Positions 8,465 through 17,570 of a stretch of 64,000 nucleotides of DNA are shown here, one piece after another; positions within the stretch are counted from its first letter, which is position 1, and each line of letters starts with the position of its first letter. Under the pieces are notes generated by a model. The model was not told where the DNA came from and searched no databases. It was given only the letters and a program-made list of their open reading frames with translations. The DNA comes from Phaeobacter sp. A36a-5a. GTDB taxonomy: Bacteria; Pseudomonadota; Alphaproteobacteria; Rhodobacterales; Rhodobacteraceae. Location: positions 186,001 through 250,000 of the forward strand of contig NZ_JBBLYU010000002.1 of assembly GCF_037911135.1 (NCBI RefSeq), given 5' to 3'. The position numbers and the translations under genes were made by a program.

Positions 8465-9268
8465 ATGGGCAAACTAATCTTTGGTGCAGCTTTTCTGCTG
8501 GTACTTGCGTCTGGGCTGTTCTTTGCGCCCGCTATTCCGGGGCTCCAGATTCACCCGACTGACCAGTTCCTGGTAAAGCCGCTGGGTGGCGCAGCAGAGC
8601 TGAACTTCTACACCCCGACCAACGTGACCCTGTGGATGGGGCTGGCGATTGTCGCAATCTTCGCTCTGATGGTACTGGGATCGTCCAAGCGCGCGATTGT
8701 TCCGTCGCGCATTCAGTCGGTTGCTGAACTTGCCTACGGGTTCATCTACAAGATGGTCGAAGACGTCACCGGTAAAGACGGTCTGAAGTTCTTCCCCTAC
8801 ATCATGACCCTTTTCATGTTCATCCTGACCGCGAACATGCTGGGCTTGATCCCCGGCAGCTTCACCACCACCTCGCATTTTGCAGTAACTGCGGTTCTGG
8901 CGATGCTGGTTTTTGTGACCGTGACCGTGACCGGCTTTGTGCTGCACGGCACCAAGTTCCTGGGCCTGTTCTGGGTCAGCTCCGCACCGTTGGCGCTGCG
9001 CCCGGTGCTCGCGATCATCGAACTGATTTCCTATTTCGTGCGCCCCGTCAGCCATTGCATTCGTCTTGCAGGTAACGTGATGGCTGGCCACGCGGTTTTG
9101 AAGGTATTCGCAGGTTTTGCAGGCGCATTGGGCCTGTTCAGCTTCCTGCCGATCTTTGCCATCACCGCGGTTTACGCACTCGAAGTTCTCGTGGCCTTCA
9201 TTCAGGCCTACGTGTTCACAATTCTGACCTGCGTGTACCTGAAGGACGCGCTTCATCCGTCGCATTAA
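8465..9268 (+). CDS. atpB: ATP synthase F0 subunit a
   Basis: The 267-residue membrane subunit that forms the proton half-channels next to the c-ring. The signature helix carries the essential arginine in [14 protein letters not shown] (about residue 200), and the C-terminal [22 protein letters not shown] is canonical. A cysteine replaces the usual serine just before that helix. An AGGAG site precedes the ATG. Part of the F0 operon atpI-B-E-b'-b; the F1 genes lie elsewhere, as usual in alphaproteobacteria. Confidence 0.97.
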   Translation: MGKLIFGAAFLLVLASGLFFAPAIPGLQIHPTDQFLVKPLGGAAELNFYTPTNVTLWMGLAIVAIFALMVLGSSKRAIVPSRIQSVAELAYGFIYKMVEDVTGKDGLKFFPYIMTLFMFILTANMLGLIPGSFTTTSHFAVTAVLAMLVFVTVTVTGFVLHGTKFLGLFWVSSAPLALRPVLAIIELISYFVRPVSHCIRLAGNVMAGHAVLKVFAGFAGALGLFSFLPIFAITAVYALEVLVAFIQAYVFTILTCVYLKDALHPSH

Positions 9269-9325
9269 GTCGCGGTTAGGTCCGAACAACAAGATCCTCA
9301 ACTTCCAATCGTAAGGAGATACACA

Positions 9326-9550
9326 ATGGAAGGCGAACTCGCACACATCGGCGCTGGCCTGGCTGGCATGGGTACTGGTATTGCTGCACTGGGTGTTGGC
9401 AATGTTGCTGCTAACTTCCTGGCAGGCGCTCTGCGCAACCCCTCCGCGGCTGCTTCCCAGACCGCAACCCTCTTCATCGGCATCGCATTTGCAGAAGCTC
9501 TGGGCATCTTCTCGTTCCTGGTCGCTCTGCTGCTGATGTTCGCCGTCTAA
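9326..9550 (+). CDS. atpE: ATP synthase F0 subunit c
   Basis: The 74-residue proteolipid of the rotating c-ring, with two membrane helices joined by the polar loop RNPSA. The proton-carrying acid is a glutamate in [15 protein letters not shown] (residue 56), as in other alphaproteobacteria, where E. coli has aspartate. A strong AAGGAG lies seven bases before the ATG, which fits the high synthesis needed for a multi-copy ring subunit. Confidence 0.97.
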   Translation: MEGELAHIGAGLAGMGTGIAALGVGNVAANFLAGALRNPSAAASQTATLFIGIAFAEALGIFSFLVALLLMFAV

Positions 9551-9636
9551 GACCCTTCGGAACCATTTTCCTTACGGCCGGGCGGTGTGGACGACTGCGC
9601 CGCCCGGTGTAACGGCAAGTTCCCTAGGAGGACGAC

Positions 9637-10182
9637 ATGGCAACTCAGACGCAGGACGCAGGTCACGGTGCCGCAGAGGCTGCCCACGGTTCGGGCGGCA
9701 TGCCGCAGCTGGACTTCTCGACCTATTCGAACCAGATCTTCTGGCTCGTGGTCACGCTCGTCGTGATCTATTTTATCCTGTCGCGCATCGCGCTGCCCCG
9801 CATTGCGGCAGTGTTGGCCGAGCGTCAGGGAACCATTACCAACGACCTCGCCGCGGCTGAAGACCTGAAGGCCAAAGCCGTTGAGGCCGAAACCGCTTAC
9901 AATCAAGCTCTGGCGGATGCCCGTGCCGAGGCTCAGCGCATCGCTGCTGAGACCCGTGCGGAAATCCAGGCAGATCTGGATGAGGCCATTGCCAAGGCAG
10001 ACGCACAGATATCGGCCAAAGCAACGGAATCAGAAGCCGTCATCGCCGAGATCAAGGCCGGTGCCATCGCCAGCGTCGAAGCCGTCGCTGTAGATACCGC
10101 CGCCGAAATCGTCGCCGCATTTGGTGGCAAGGCAGACGAAAAAGCCGTCGCAGCCGCGGTTGCCGACCGGATGAAAGGATAA
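9637..10182 (+). CDS. atpX: ATP synthase F0 subunit b' (second b-type stator subunit)
   Basis: The 181-residue b' subunit pairs with b to form the peripheral stalk. It has an N-terminal extension rich in Ala/Gly/His, one membrane helix ([20 protein letters not shown], about residues 31-50) and a long charged coiled coil. Two different b-type genes are typical of photosynthetic bacteria and alphaproteobacteria, whereas E. coli has one. The ATG follows AGGAGG. The b gene starts four bases after its stop. The symbol varies between databases (atpX, atpG, atpF2). Confidence 0.93.
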   Translation: MATQTQDAGHGAAEAAHGSGGMPQLDFSTYSNQIFWLVVTLVVIYFILSRIALPRIAAVLAERQGTITNDLAAAEDLKAKAVEAETAYNQALADARAEAQRIAAETRAEIQADLDEAIAKADAQISAKATESEAVIAEIKAGAIASVEAVAVDTAAEIVAAFGGKADEKAVAAAVADRMKG

Positions 10183-10186
10183 GAAC

Positions 10187-10747
10187 ATGCGCTCAGTATT
10201 GGCTCTTGCTCTGACCTTTGGTGCCACCAGCCCCGCGTTTGCGGCGTCTGGCCCGTTCCTGTCGATGAGCAACACCGACTTTGTCGTGACGCTCGCGTTC
10301 CTGCTGTTCGTCGGTATCCTGCTCTATGCCAAGGTGCCCGGTCTGCTGGGGGGTCAGCTTGACGCCCGTGCGGAAGGCATCAAGAAGGACCTCGAAGAGG
10401 CCCGTGCCCTGCGTGAAGAAGCCCAGACCATTCTGGCGTCTTACGAACGTAAGCAGCAGGAAGTTCAGGCGCAGGCCGACCGGATCGTTGCTTCGGCACG
10501 TGAAGATGCTGCCAAGGCGGCTGAGCAGGCCAAGGCGGATCTGGAAGTCTCGATCGCCCGTCGTATGACGGCTGCCGAGGAGCAGATCAAGGCAGCGCAG
10601 GATTCTGCGGTGAAAGAAGTACGCGATCAGGCCATCCTCGTTGCTATCGCGGCGGCGGATGCTGTGATTTCGAAGCAGATGACAGCGACAGAAGCCAACA
10701 AGCTGATCGACGCTGCTATCGCTGACGTGGACGCCAAGCTGCACTAA
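10187..10747 (+). CDS. atpF: ATP synthase F0 subunit b
   Basis: The 186-residue b subunit of the stator stalk. The first about 20 residues (MRSVLALALTFGATSPAFAA) look like a cleavable signal, as in other Rhodobacteraceae b subunits. The membrane helix follows (FVVTLAFLLFVGILLYAKVPGLL), then a long coiled coil with RAEGIKKDLEEA and a C-terminal part that contacts F1 delta. It is the last gene of the F0 operon and is followed by a strong terminator. Confidence 0.95.
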   Translation: MRSVLALALTFGATSPAFAASGPFLSMSNTDFVVTLAFLLFVGILLYAKVPGLLGGQLDARAEGIKKDLEEARALREEAQTILASYERKQQEVQAQADRIVASAREDAAKAAEQAKADLEVSIARRMTAAEEQIKAAQDSAVKEVRDQAILVAIAAADAVISKQMTATEANKLIDAAIADVDAKLH

Positions 10748-10772
10748 CCTGCACTTGTTATCGGCGCGTATT

Positions 10773-10804
10773 AAAAAAACCCGGCTCATGTGGCCGGGTT
10801 TTTT
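10773..10804 (+). terminator. rho-independent terminator after the F0 operon
   Basis: ACCCGGC and GCCGGGT pair around a seven-base loop (tcatgtg), flanked by an A run and followed by six T. It is symmetric, so it could act on both strands, but only the plus-strand operon ends here. Confidence 0.92.
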
Positions 10805-10942
10805 GTTCGCCCAGCTGTGGGCTTGGCCATTGGAGTGGGGCGGTTGCTGACCTAAATGGTGGATCGGGCGCGGGCCGAACGATAGAAGTGAGCCAAGATC
10901 CCGAGCCGGAGCTCGGGCCTCCAAGTCCCGAAGGAGACTCAC

Positions 10943-11692
10943 ATGCGCGCCCACCCGACGGCTATTGTCAGCCCCAATGCCAAGATTCACCCAAGCGTGG
11001 AAATCGGTCCGTTCTCGATCATCCATGACAATGTCGAGATCGGTGAGGGCACAAGCATAGGAAGCAATTGCGAACTCGGCGTTGAAACCCGGCTTGGGGA
11101 TGGGTCGCCGCTGCGGATCTCGGCACGCTCCAACATACGTTCACACAGCGTTTTCTATGAAAGCTCGACTTTTGGAGAGGGGCTGGTGACCGGTCATCGT
11201 GTCACCGTCCGTGAACTGACCTCGGCCGGACGCGGTTTCCAGATAGGCACTCTGGGCGATATTCAGGGTCATTGCACCGTTGGTGATTACGTCCGGCTGC
11301 ACAGCAATGTCCATATCGGCCAAAAGAGCGTCATCGACGATTATGTCTGGATCTTTCCCTATGTTGTGCTGACCAATGACCCCCATCCGCCCAGCGAGGT
11401 ATTGCTTGGTGCTCGGATCAAGTCATTTGCTGTGATTGCCACGATGACCACTGTCCTCCCCGGGGTGACTGTCGGCGAGGGTGCCCTGGTTGGAGCCTGT
11501 AGCGCAGTCACGAGAGATGTTGCAGATCATCGGATCGCGGTTGGGAACCCGGCGGTCGACAGGGGGGATGCGAATAAGGTCCGGCTGAAAGACGGCACCG
11601 ATCGGCCAGCCTACCCGTGGAAGTCGCATTTCCACCGAGGATACCCCGAAGAGGTCGTGGCGGAGTGGCTCGCGTCCATGCCCGAAGCCTGA
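10943..11692 (+). CDS. left-handed beta-helix (hexapeptide repeat) acyltransferase
   Basis: The 249-residue protein begins with hexapeptide turns (IHPSVEIGPFSIIHDNVEIGEG) and has more coils around 70-190, including the loop FPYVVLTNDPHPPSE typical of sugar N-acetyltransferases of the WbbJ/PglD type. Such enzymes are usually trimeric and acylate amino sugars of cell-surface polysaccharides. The C-terminus (YPWKSHFHRGYPEEVV) is specific and not recognised. A GAAGGAG site precedes the ATG. It stands alone, so the sugar substrate cannot be inferred. Confidence 0.75.
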   Translation: MRAHPTAIVSPNAKIHPSVEIGPFSIIHDNVEIGEGTSIGSNCELGVETRLGDGSPLRISARSNIRSHSVFYESSTFGEGLVTGHRVTVRELTSAGRGFQIGTLGDIQGHCTVGDYVRLHSNVHIGQKSVIDDYVWIFPYVVLTNDPHPPSEVLLGARIKSFAVIATMTTVLPGVTVGEGALVGACSAVTRDVADHRIAVGNPAVDRGDANKVRLKDGTDRPAYPWKSHFHRGYPEEVVAEWLASMPEA

Positions 11693-11725
11693 CCCCGGCC
11701 GTGCTGAATGGGGTCGGCGCCTGGC

Positions 11726-12496
11726 TCAGGATTTGCTGATTTCGTGCTCAAGCCTCTGCTTGGCGATTTCCGCGTTGCGCAGGGTGCGCTGATGGTCGCT
11801 GAGCGCCTGTTTCACGTAATCCAGATGGGTTTCGACCGCCGCCCGCGCTGCATCCGGGTCGCGCGCCTGCAAAGCGGCGTTGATGGCGCTGTGCTGCGCG
11901 AGCAGGGCCTCGCGCGTGGTGTGCTGTTGGAACATGATCTGGCGGTTGTAGAAGACCCCCTCCCGCAGCAGGTCAAACATCGACCGCATCATATGCAGCA
12001 TGACGACATTGTGGCTCGCATCCATGATCGCGGAATGGAACTGCGCGTCCAGAGCTGCCGCTTCCTCTGAAGTGGCAGGATCACCGGCCTGTTCCATCTT
12101 TTCAAAGATGGTCTGAATGACCTGAAGATCATAGTCGGAACCGTATTTGGCCGCGCGCTCCGCCGCGAGGCCTTCCATGTCCCGGCGAAAGCTGAGGTAG
12201 TCGAAGACGGCCTCATCATGGCTGGCAAAGAGCTGCACCAGGGCAGGCGAAAAGGCTGAGCCGAGCACATCGGCAACAAAAACACCGGCACCGGCCCGCG
12301 ACGTGAGCAGGCCTCGGCTCTGCAATTCTGCCAGTGCGTCCCGTAGGGATGGCCGCGATACGCCCAGACGCTCCGCCAGTTCGCGTTCCGCAGGCAACCG
12401 CTCGCCCGGTGTCAGGATGCCTCGCAGAATGAACTGTTCGATCTGGCGCACCACTGAAGCAGAGAGTTTTTCGGGCTGAACTTTTTGAAAGGGCAT
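11726..12496 (-). CDS. GntR family regulator, FadR/FCD subgroup
   Basis: The 256-residue protein has an N-terminal winged helix (GERLPAERELAERLGVSRPSLRDALAEL, about residues 30-58) and an all-helical FCD ligand domain (about 90-240) with the metal-binding pattern of Asp and three His, visible as DAQFHSAIMDASHN and later ETHLDY. FCD regulators sense organic acids such as lactate, pyruvate or glycolate. I chose the ATG at 12496 because AGAAGG lies upstream and the product then begins at the DNA-binding domain. A dyad just upstream suggests autoregulation. No obvious target operon is adjacent. Confidence 0.88.
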   Translation of the reverse strand: MPFQKVQPEKLSASVVRQIEQFILRGILTPGERLPAERELAERLGVSRPSLRDALAELQSRGLLTSRAGAGVFVADVLGSAFSPALVQLFASHDEAVFDYLSFRRDMEGLAAERAAKYGSDYDLQVIQTIFEKMEQAGDPATSEEAAALDAQFHSAIMDASHNVVMLHMMRSMFDLLREGVFYNRQIMFQQHTTREALLAQHSAINAALQARDPDAARAAVETHLDYVKQALSDHQRTLRNAEIAKQRLEHEISKS

Positions 12497-12522
12497 GATG
12501 ATTGCCTTCTGAGGTGCGTTAT

Positions 12523-12541
12523 TGGTCAAAACATATGACCA
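12523..12541. promoter_or_regulatory. candidate GntR operator (TGGTCA-N7-TGACCA)
   Basis: A perfect 6-bp inverted repeat with a seven-base spacer, 26 bp upstream of the GntR start. FadR-type regulators recognise GT/AC-centred dyads of this size, so it is a good candidate autoregulatory site. Confidence 0.5.
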
Positions 12542-12655
12542 CGCGGCAGGTGCGGCTGCAAGAGGGCGGCATCCATTCGGCAGACAACCTGCGCGTTCCA
12601 TGCTAGCTGTGAGAGCAAGACCGAAGAATTTGTCACAACCGTCACGGTGATACGC

Positions 12656-12982
12656 ATGTTCGACCCGGCCAGATCCACGGTTCTATTCCGCTCGATTTTT
12701 ACATTCCTCCTTGTCGTATTACTTGCCGCCTGCGATACCGCAAGTCCGCATTTTCGGGGCCAGACCGTGCAGAGGATTGCCGTGGACGGCAGCGTTTTTG
12801 ATGTCAGGATGCGCGGTCGGTTGGCAGAAGCCGTTCGCGTCAACCCACAGTATGCGCCGCGGCTTGGACCGATCAGAGGTCGGGCGGCCCGTGCCATGGA
12901 ATTGGCCAGTGGGTGTAGCGTGGGCTATGTACTGGGCGATCAGGCCGTGCTGGTCGGGCGATTGGACTGTGTAGCCGGTTAA
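12656..12982 (+). CDS. small predicted lipoprotein, function unknown
   Basis: The 108-residue product has a hydrophobic signal (LFRSIFTFLLVVLLAAC) ending in the lipobox LLAAC, so it is probably processed by LspA and anchored in the outer or inner membrane. The rest has no motif I recognise; the only further cysteines are near the end (GCSVGY and RLDC) and might pair. A GTG at 12647 is an equally possible start. It is followed by smc, with a DnaA-box match between. Confidence 0.6.
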   Translation: MFDPARSTVLFRSIFTFLLVVLLAACDTASPHFRGQTVQRIAVDGSVFDVRMRGRLAEAVRVNPQYAPRLGPIRGRAARAMELASGCSVGYVLGDQAVLVGRLDCVAG

Positions 12983-12997
12983 GCGGGAAATAGAAAG

Positions 12998-13006
12998 TTA
13001 TCCACA
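12998..13006 (+). promoter_or_regulatory. single consensus DnaA box
   Basis: TTATCCACA, the exact high-affinity DnaA box, occurs once, about 110 bp before smc. One exact 9-mer is expected by chance about every 130 kb counting both strands, so this may be accidental. Confidence 0.35.
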
Positions 13007-13116
13007 ATATATGGTGGCGATATCGCGCTGAGCTAGCGGATTTGGGGGGCGGCCACATTGACAGTGGTGTAACAAACCCATGACACTTGGACCCCAATGA
13101 ATCACAGGATATCGGC

Positions 13117-16100
13117 TTGCGCTTCTCGAAACTCAGACTGAATGGCTTCAAGAGCTTTGTGGACCCAACGGATCTGCTGATCGCGGATGGCCTGACTGGG
13201 GTTGTCGGGCCAAATGGCTGCGGCAAATCGAACCTGCTCGAGGCGCTGCGTTGGGTGATGGGCGAAAACCGCCCGAAGGCCATGCGCGGCGGTGGCATGG
13301 AGGACGTGATCTTTGCGGGGACAAGTTCCCGGCCTGCGCGTAACTTTGCTGAGGTCAGCCTGCAAATCGACAATAGCGAGCGGCTTGCGCCGTCCGGATT
13401 CAACGAAAGTGACAATCTGGAAATTCTGCGCCGCATCACCCGTGATGTTGGCAGTGCCTACAAGACCAATGGCAAGGATGTGCGCGCCCGCGACGTGCAG
13501 ATGCTGTTTGCTGATGCCTCGACCGGCGCACATTCGCCAGCGTTGGTTCGACAGGGACAGATTGCCGAACTGATCAATGCCAAACCGAAGGCCCGGCGGC
13601 GTATTCTGGAGGAGGCTGCAGGTATTTCGGGACTCTACCAGAGGCGGCATGAGGCTGAACTGAAGCTCAAGAACACCGAACAGAACCTGCTGCGCGTGGA
13701 TGACGTGATCGAGCAACTGGCTGCTCAGCTTTCACAACTGGCCCGTCAGGCCCGACAGGCGCAGCGCTATCGTGATATCGGTGAGCAGCTGCGCCGGGCG
13801 GAGGGGATGTTGCTGTATCGCCGCTGGCGCGAGGCCGATGACGCGCGGCTTGAGGCAGAAGATGTCCTACGCGCGCGTGAGACGCAGGCCGCCAAGGCCG
13901 AGGCGCTGGCCCGTGTCGCAGATGGGAAGCGACTAGAAGCAGAGGGTGCATTGCCGCCTCTGCGCGAGGAAGAAGCGATCGCAGCGGCGGTCCTGCAACG
14001 TCTGTTCGTGCAGCGCGATGCGCTGAGCGATCAGGAGGCACAGGCACGCCAGACAATCGAGACGCTGACCAACCGTGTGGCGCAGTTGGGCCTTGATATC
14101 GAACGTGAAAGCGGGCTGAACCGGGATGCCGGCGAGACAATCGAGCGGCTGGACTGGGAACAGCGCGAATTGGCGCGGGCGGCCATTGGCCATGATGACC
14201 GCATGGCCGAAGCCGTTGAGCGATCCCGCGAGGCCGGATCTGTTCTTCAGGCGCGCGAAGAGCATCTGACGAGTTTGACCGAAGATGTGGCACGGCTAGC
14301 CGCGCGCCACCAGTCCGCGCAGCGCCAGGTTGAGGATTGCCGTCGCGCACTGAGTCGTGCGGAAGAGGAAGGCGGCAGTTCCCGCGAGGCGATGGCGGCC
14401 GCCCGCGAAACACTGGCCGAAGCCGAGGCCGCATTTGCAGCGGCAGTCGACGCTGAAGAAGAGGCGCGCGCGGCTGCAGAACTGGCAGATGAAACCCTCG
14501 CGGCGGCGGATGAAGCCCGCAATGACACCCAGTCGCGAGAAGCAGAGGCCCGTGCTCGCCGCTCCGAAGCTGAAGGAGAGCTGGGTGCGCTGCGTGCTGA
14601 GGTGACGGCCCTTGCGAAGCTGGTGGAACGTGACACTGCCGAGGGCGGGCATGTTCTGGATGAAATGCGTGTCGCCGCCGGTTATGAAAAGGCACTCGGG
14701 GCGGCGCTGGCAGATGATCTGCGTGCGCCTCTTGCTGAGATCGACGGGCCAAGTGGATGGGTTACCCTGCCGCCTTATGACGGCGATGCGGCTCTGCCTG
14801 CGGGCGCTGTGCCGCTGTCTCTGCATGTCAGCTGCCCGGCAGCGCTGCAGCGCCGGATTTCGCAGGTTGGTCTGGTCGACGGTGATGCCGCAAGAGACCT
14901 GCATTCGCGCTTGTTGCCGGGGCAGCGTCTTGTGACATTGGAGGGGGATCTCTGGCGCTGGGACGGGTTCCGCGCCTGGGCGGAGGATGCACCCAGTGCT
15001 GCAGCGCTGCGTTTGGAGCAGATGAACCGTCTCGAGACGCTGAAACAGGACATGGAGCATGTAGGAGCGCGTGCCGATGGCGCCAGGGCGGCACATGAGG
15101 TCCTGATGCGAAAGCTTGAGGAGGTGACCGCCGCTGATCAGGCCGCCCGTCAGGCGCGCCGGGTCGCGGATCAGCGCGTCGCCGATGCTGCGCGTGCGCT
15201 GAGCAGGGCCGAAAGCCATCGCAACCTCTCCGAAGGTAAACTCGAAACTCTCAGCATTGCAGTGACCCGCCATGACGAGGATGCAGCGGCGGCAAAGGCG
15301 CAGCTGGCTGAGGCTGAGACTGCGGTGGAGGGCCTTGAAGACCTCTCCGAAGCGCGCGCCAAGGTCGAGGATGTGAAGCAAGCGGTCGAAGCCGCGCGGA
15401 TCACTATGCTGACGCATCGATCAACGCAGGATGAATTGCGTCGCGAAGGCGAGGCTCGGACCGCACGCGGACAGCAGGTGACCAAAGAGCTCTCCGGCTG
15501 GCGTCATCGTCTGGACAGCGCCGAGAGGCGCATTGCCGAGCTGACCGAGCGTCGCGCGGCAACAGAAGACGAGCTGGAAGAGGCCCATGCGGTTCCAGCT
15601 GAAATTGCGGAGAGACATGACGAACTGAATGCCGCGATTGAAGAGGCAGAGGCGCGCAAGGCTGCCGCGTCGGACGCGCTGATCGGCGCTGAAACCGTGT
15701 TGCGCGATGCCGTGCACGCCGAGCGCGAGTGCGCGCGCCTTGCGTCAGAGGCACGTGAAGCACGAGCCCGCTCCGAAGCGCGTTGCGATGCCGCCCGTGA
15801 GGCGGTGGGACATGCGGAGGCGCGGATCCGTGAGGAACAGCAGACCGTGCCGGACGACCTGTTGGCCCGCCTTGATGCTACGCCTGAAGACATGCCCAAT
15901 GCAGAGGAGCTGGAAGCGGAGGTCAACCGTCACAAGCGCCAGCGCGATGCGCTGGGAGCCGTCAATCTGCGCGCCGAAGAAGACGCCCGTGTGGTGCAGG
16001 AAGAGCATGACCAGCTGGTCACCGAGAAAGCCGATCTGGAAGAGGCGGTGAAGACGTTGCGCGCAGGGATCGCCAGCCTCAATCGTGAGGGACGTGAACG

Positions 16101-16572
16101 GCTTCTGACCGCCTTTGAGGAGGTGAACGCCAGCTTTACCATGCTGTTCACCCATCTGTTCGGCGGCGGCGAGGCCAATCTGGTTATGGTCGAAAGTGAC
16201 GACCCGCTGGACGCCGGGCTTGAGATCATGTGCCAGCCACCGGGTAAGAAGCTGTCAACGCTCTCACTGTTGTCCGGCGGAGAACAGACTCTGACCGCTA
16301 TGGCCTTGATTTTTGCGGTGTTTCTGTCGAACCCGGCACCGATCTGTGTGTTGGACGAAGTCGACGCACCTCTGGATGATGCCAATGTCACCCGTTTCTG
16401 TGATCTGCTGGATGAGATGTGCCGACAGACCGACACCCGTTTTCTGATCATCACGCACCACGCGGTGACCATGGCGCGGATGGATCGGTTGTTTGGCGTG
16501 ACCATGCAGGAGAAAGGCGTGAGCCAGCTGGTGTCTGTCGATCTCAAGAAGGCCGAATCTCTGGTCGCCTGA
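13117..16572 (+). CDS. smc: chromosome segregation ATPase SMC
   Basis: SMC dimers with ScpA/ScpB load near the origin and organise the chromosome. The 1151-residue product has the N-terminal Walker A (GPNGCGKSN, about residues 32-40), long coiled-coil arms rich in Ala/Glu/Arg, a hinge around 500-640, and the C-terminal signature LSGGEQ and Walker B CVLDEVDAPLDD. I place the start at the TTG at 13117, giving MRFSKLRLNGFKSF, because AGGA lies seven bases upstream; the open frame extends to a TTG at 13087 without a good site. No stop or frame break is seen. Confidence 0.95.
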   Translation: MRFSKLRLNGFKSFVDPTDLLIADGLTGVVGPNGCGKSNLLEALRWVMGENRPKAMRGGGMEDVIFAGTSSRPARNFAEVSLQIDNSERLAPSGFNESDNLEILRRITRDVGSAYKTNGKDVRARDVQMLFADASTGAHSPALVRQGQIAELINAKPKARRRILEEAAGISGLYQRRHEAELKLKNTEQNLLRVDDVIEQLAAQLSQLARQARQAQRYRDIGEQLRRAEGMLLYRRWREADDARLEAEDVLRARETQAAKAEALARVADGKRLEAEGALPPLREEEAIAAAVLQRLFVQRDALSDQEAQARQTIETLTNRVAQLGLDIERESGLNRDAGETIERLDWEQRELARAAIGHDDRMAEAVERSREAGSVLQAREEHLTSLTEDVARLAARHQSAQRQVEDCRRALSRAEEEGGSSREAMAAARETLAEAEAAFAAAVDAEEEARAAAELADETLAAADEARNDTQSREAEARARRSEAEGELGALRAEVTALAKLVERDTAEGGHVLDEMRVAAGYEKALGAALADDLRAPLAEIDGPSGWVTLPPYDGDAALPAGAVPLSLHVSCPAALQRRISQVGLVDGDAARDLHSRLLPGQRLVTLEGDLWRWDGFRAWAEDAPSAAALRLEQMNRLETLKQDMEHVGARADGARAAHEVLMRKLEEVTAADQAARQARRVADQRVADAARALSRAESHRNLSEGKLETLSIAVTRHDEDAAAAKAQLAEAETAVEGLEDLSEARAKVEDVKQAVEAARITMLTHRSTQDELRREGEARTARGQQVTKELSGWRHRLDSAERRIAELTERRAATEDELEEAHAVPAEIAERHDELNAAIEEAEARKAAASDALIGAETVLRDAVHAERECARLASEAREARARSEARCDAAREAVGHAEARIREEQQTVPDDLLARLDATPEDMPNAEELEAEVNRHKRQRDALGAVNLRAEEDARVVQEEHDQLVTEKADLEEAVKTLRAGIASLNREGRERLLTAFEEVNASFTMLFTHLFGGGEANLVMVESDDPLDAGLEIMCQPPGKKLSTLSLLSGGEQTLTAMALIFAVFLSNPAPICVLDEVDAPLDDANVTRFCDLLDEMCRQTDTRFLIITHHAVTMARMDRLFGVTMQEKGVSQLVSVDLKKAESLVA

Positions 16573-16630
16573 ACCCTTGTTCAACAAGGCCGCTGGTTCT
16601 ATCGTCGCCGCGACAATGACAGGATTTGCA

Positions 16631-17098
16631 ATGAAATTTCTTTCTCTACTGACAGCCGCAGCCCTGGTCGCCATTCCTGATCTGGGGCACGCTGAAAATA
16701 TCCTTGCGAAGGATGCAACCACGCTTGCGAATTTTTTTGAGACTGAAGGGGTCGATTTTGAGGTCACAACTGACGATGTGGGCGACCCCAAGCTAAAGGT
16801 CGACTATTACGGCAATGACTTCTCAATCTATTTCTATGGCTGCGAGAACAATAGGAACTGCGATGCGATACAGTTCTTTTCGGGCTACCAGACGGATGGC
16901 GGCGTGCGTGTGGCGAAGATCAACGAATGGAACACGGAGAACCGCTTTGGCCGTGCTTATATCTCGGACGAGGGATCCGCTCGGGTTGAGCTGGACGTCT
17001 ATCTTGGCAAAAGCGGGATGAACCCGGACGATTTCGCCGAGCTCTTGAGCTACTGGTCCAGGATCATACAGGAATTCGAAGAATTCATTGATTGGTGA
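16631..17098 (+). CDS. exported YbjN-domain protein
   Basis: The 155-residue protein starts with a signal peptide (MKFLSLLTAAALVAIPDLGHA, cut after about residue 21). The mature part resembles YbjN proteins, which share the fold of type III secretion chaperones: repeated LDVYLGKSGMNPDDFAELLSYW-type segments and a central cysteine pair (CENNRNC) that could be a disulfide in the periplasm. The ATG at 16631 follows AGGA by six bases; an in-frame ATG at 16616 is possible. Function is unknown. Confidence 0.65.
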   Translation: MKFLSLLTAAALVAIPDLGHAENILAKDATTLANFFETEGVDFEVTTDDVGDPKLKVDYYGNDFSIYFYGCENNRNCDAIQFFSGYQTDGGVRVAKINEWNTENRFGRAYISDEGSARVELDVYLGKSGMNPDDFAELLSYWSRIIQEFEEFIDW

Positions 17099-17161
17099 CC
17101 CAGAAGGTTTCGTCACCGAAACGTGACAGATCAGGCTCTGAAATACCGCTAGGCTGGCTGC

Positions 17162-17545
17162 ATGAGATACCCCATGTTGCTGGCCTTTTATGTTTTCCTT
17201 GCTGCAGTTGCCGGCTTCGGTACCGTGTCGGCCCAAGACGGTGCGATGCGCAGCGGAGATCGACCTTTTGATGCCGAGGCCTTGGCGGCGCTGCCCGGAC
17301 GTTCCTTTGTCTTTTACGATGATGGCGAGGCGCTGTTCGGCTCGGATGGGGCCTACGCCTACACATATTCTGCGAAGAATGGCGGAGGTACGGCCTGGGG
17401 CAGCTACAGCGTCAAGCCGGACGGCCTCATATGCGTAACCTTTGTCAACGGCGCCTCACGCTGCGATCAATATGTGACAAACCGTGACCGCACGGTGGTA
17501 ATCACCTCCGACGGTCAGAGGTTCCCGGTGCGCTCGATCCGGTGA
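17162..17545 (+). CDS. small secreted protein, function unknown
   Basis: A 127-residue product with a signal peptide ending at VSAQDG (about residue 25). The mature part is a compact beta-rich sequence with FVFYDDGEALFGSDGAYAYTY and two cysteines (LICVTF and SRCDQY) likely bridged. I recognise no family. It lies 63 bp after the YbjN-type gene and points the same way, so the two may be co-transcribed. The opposing lytic transglycosylase gene ends 25 bp downstream. Confidence 0.6.
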   Translation: MRYPMLLAFYVFLAAVAGFGTVSAQDGAMRSGDRPFDAEALAALPGRSFVFYDDGEALFGSDGAYAYTYSAKNGGGTAWGSYSVKPDGLICVTFVNGASRCDQYVTNRDRTVVITSDGQRFPVRSIR

Positions 17546-17570
17546 ATATCAGGGGTGCTGCACCAGCTGA

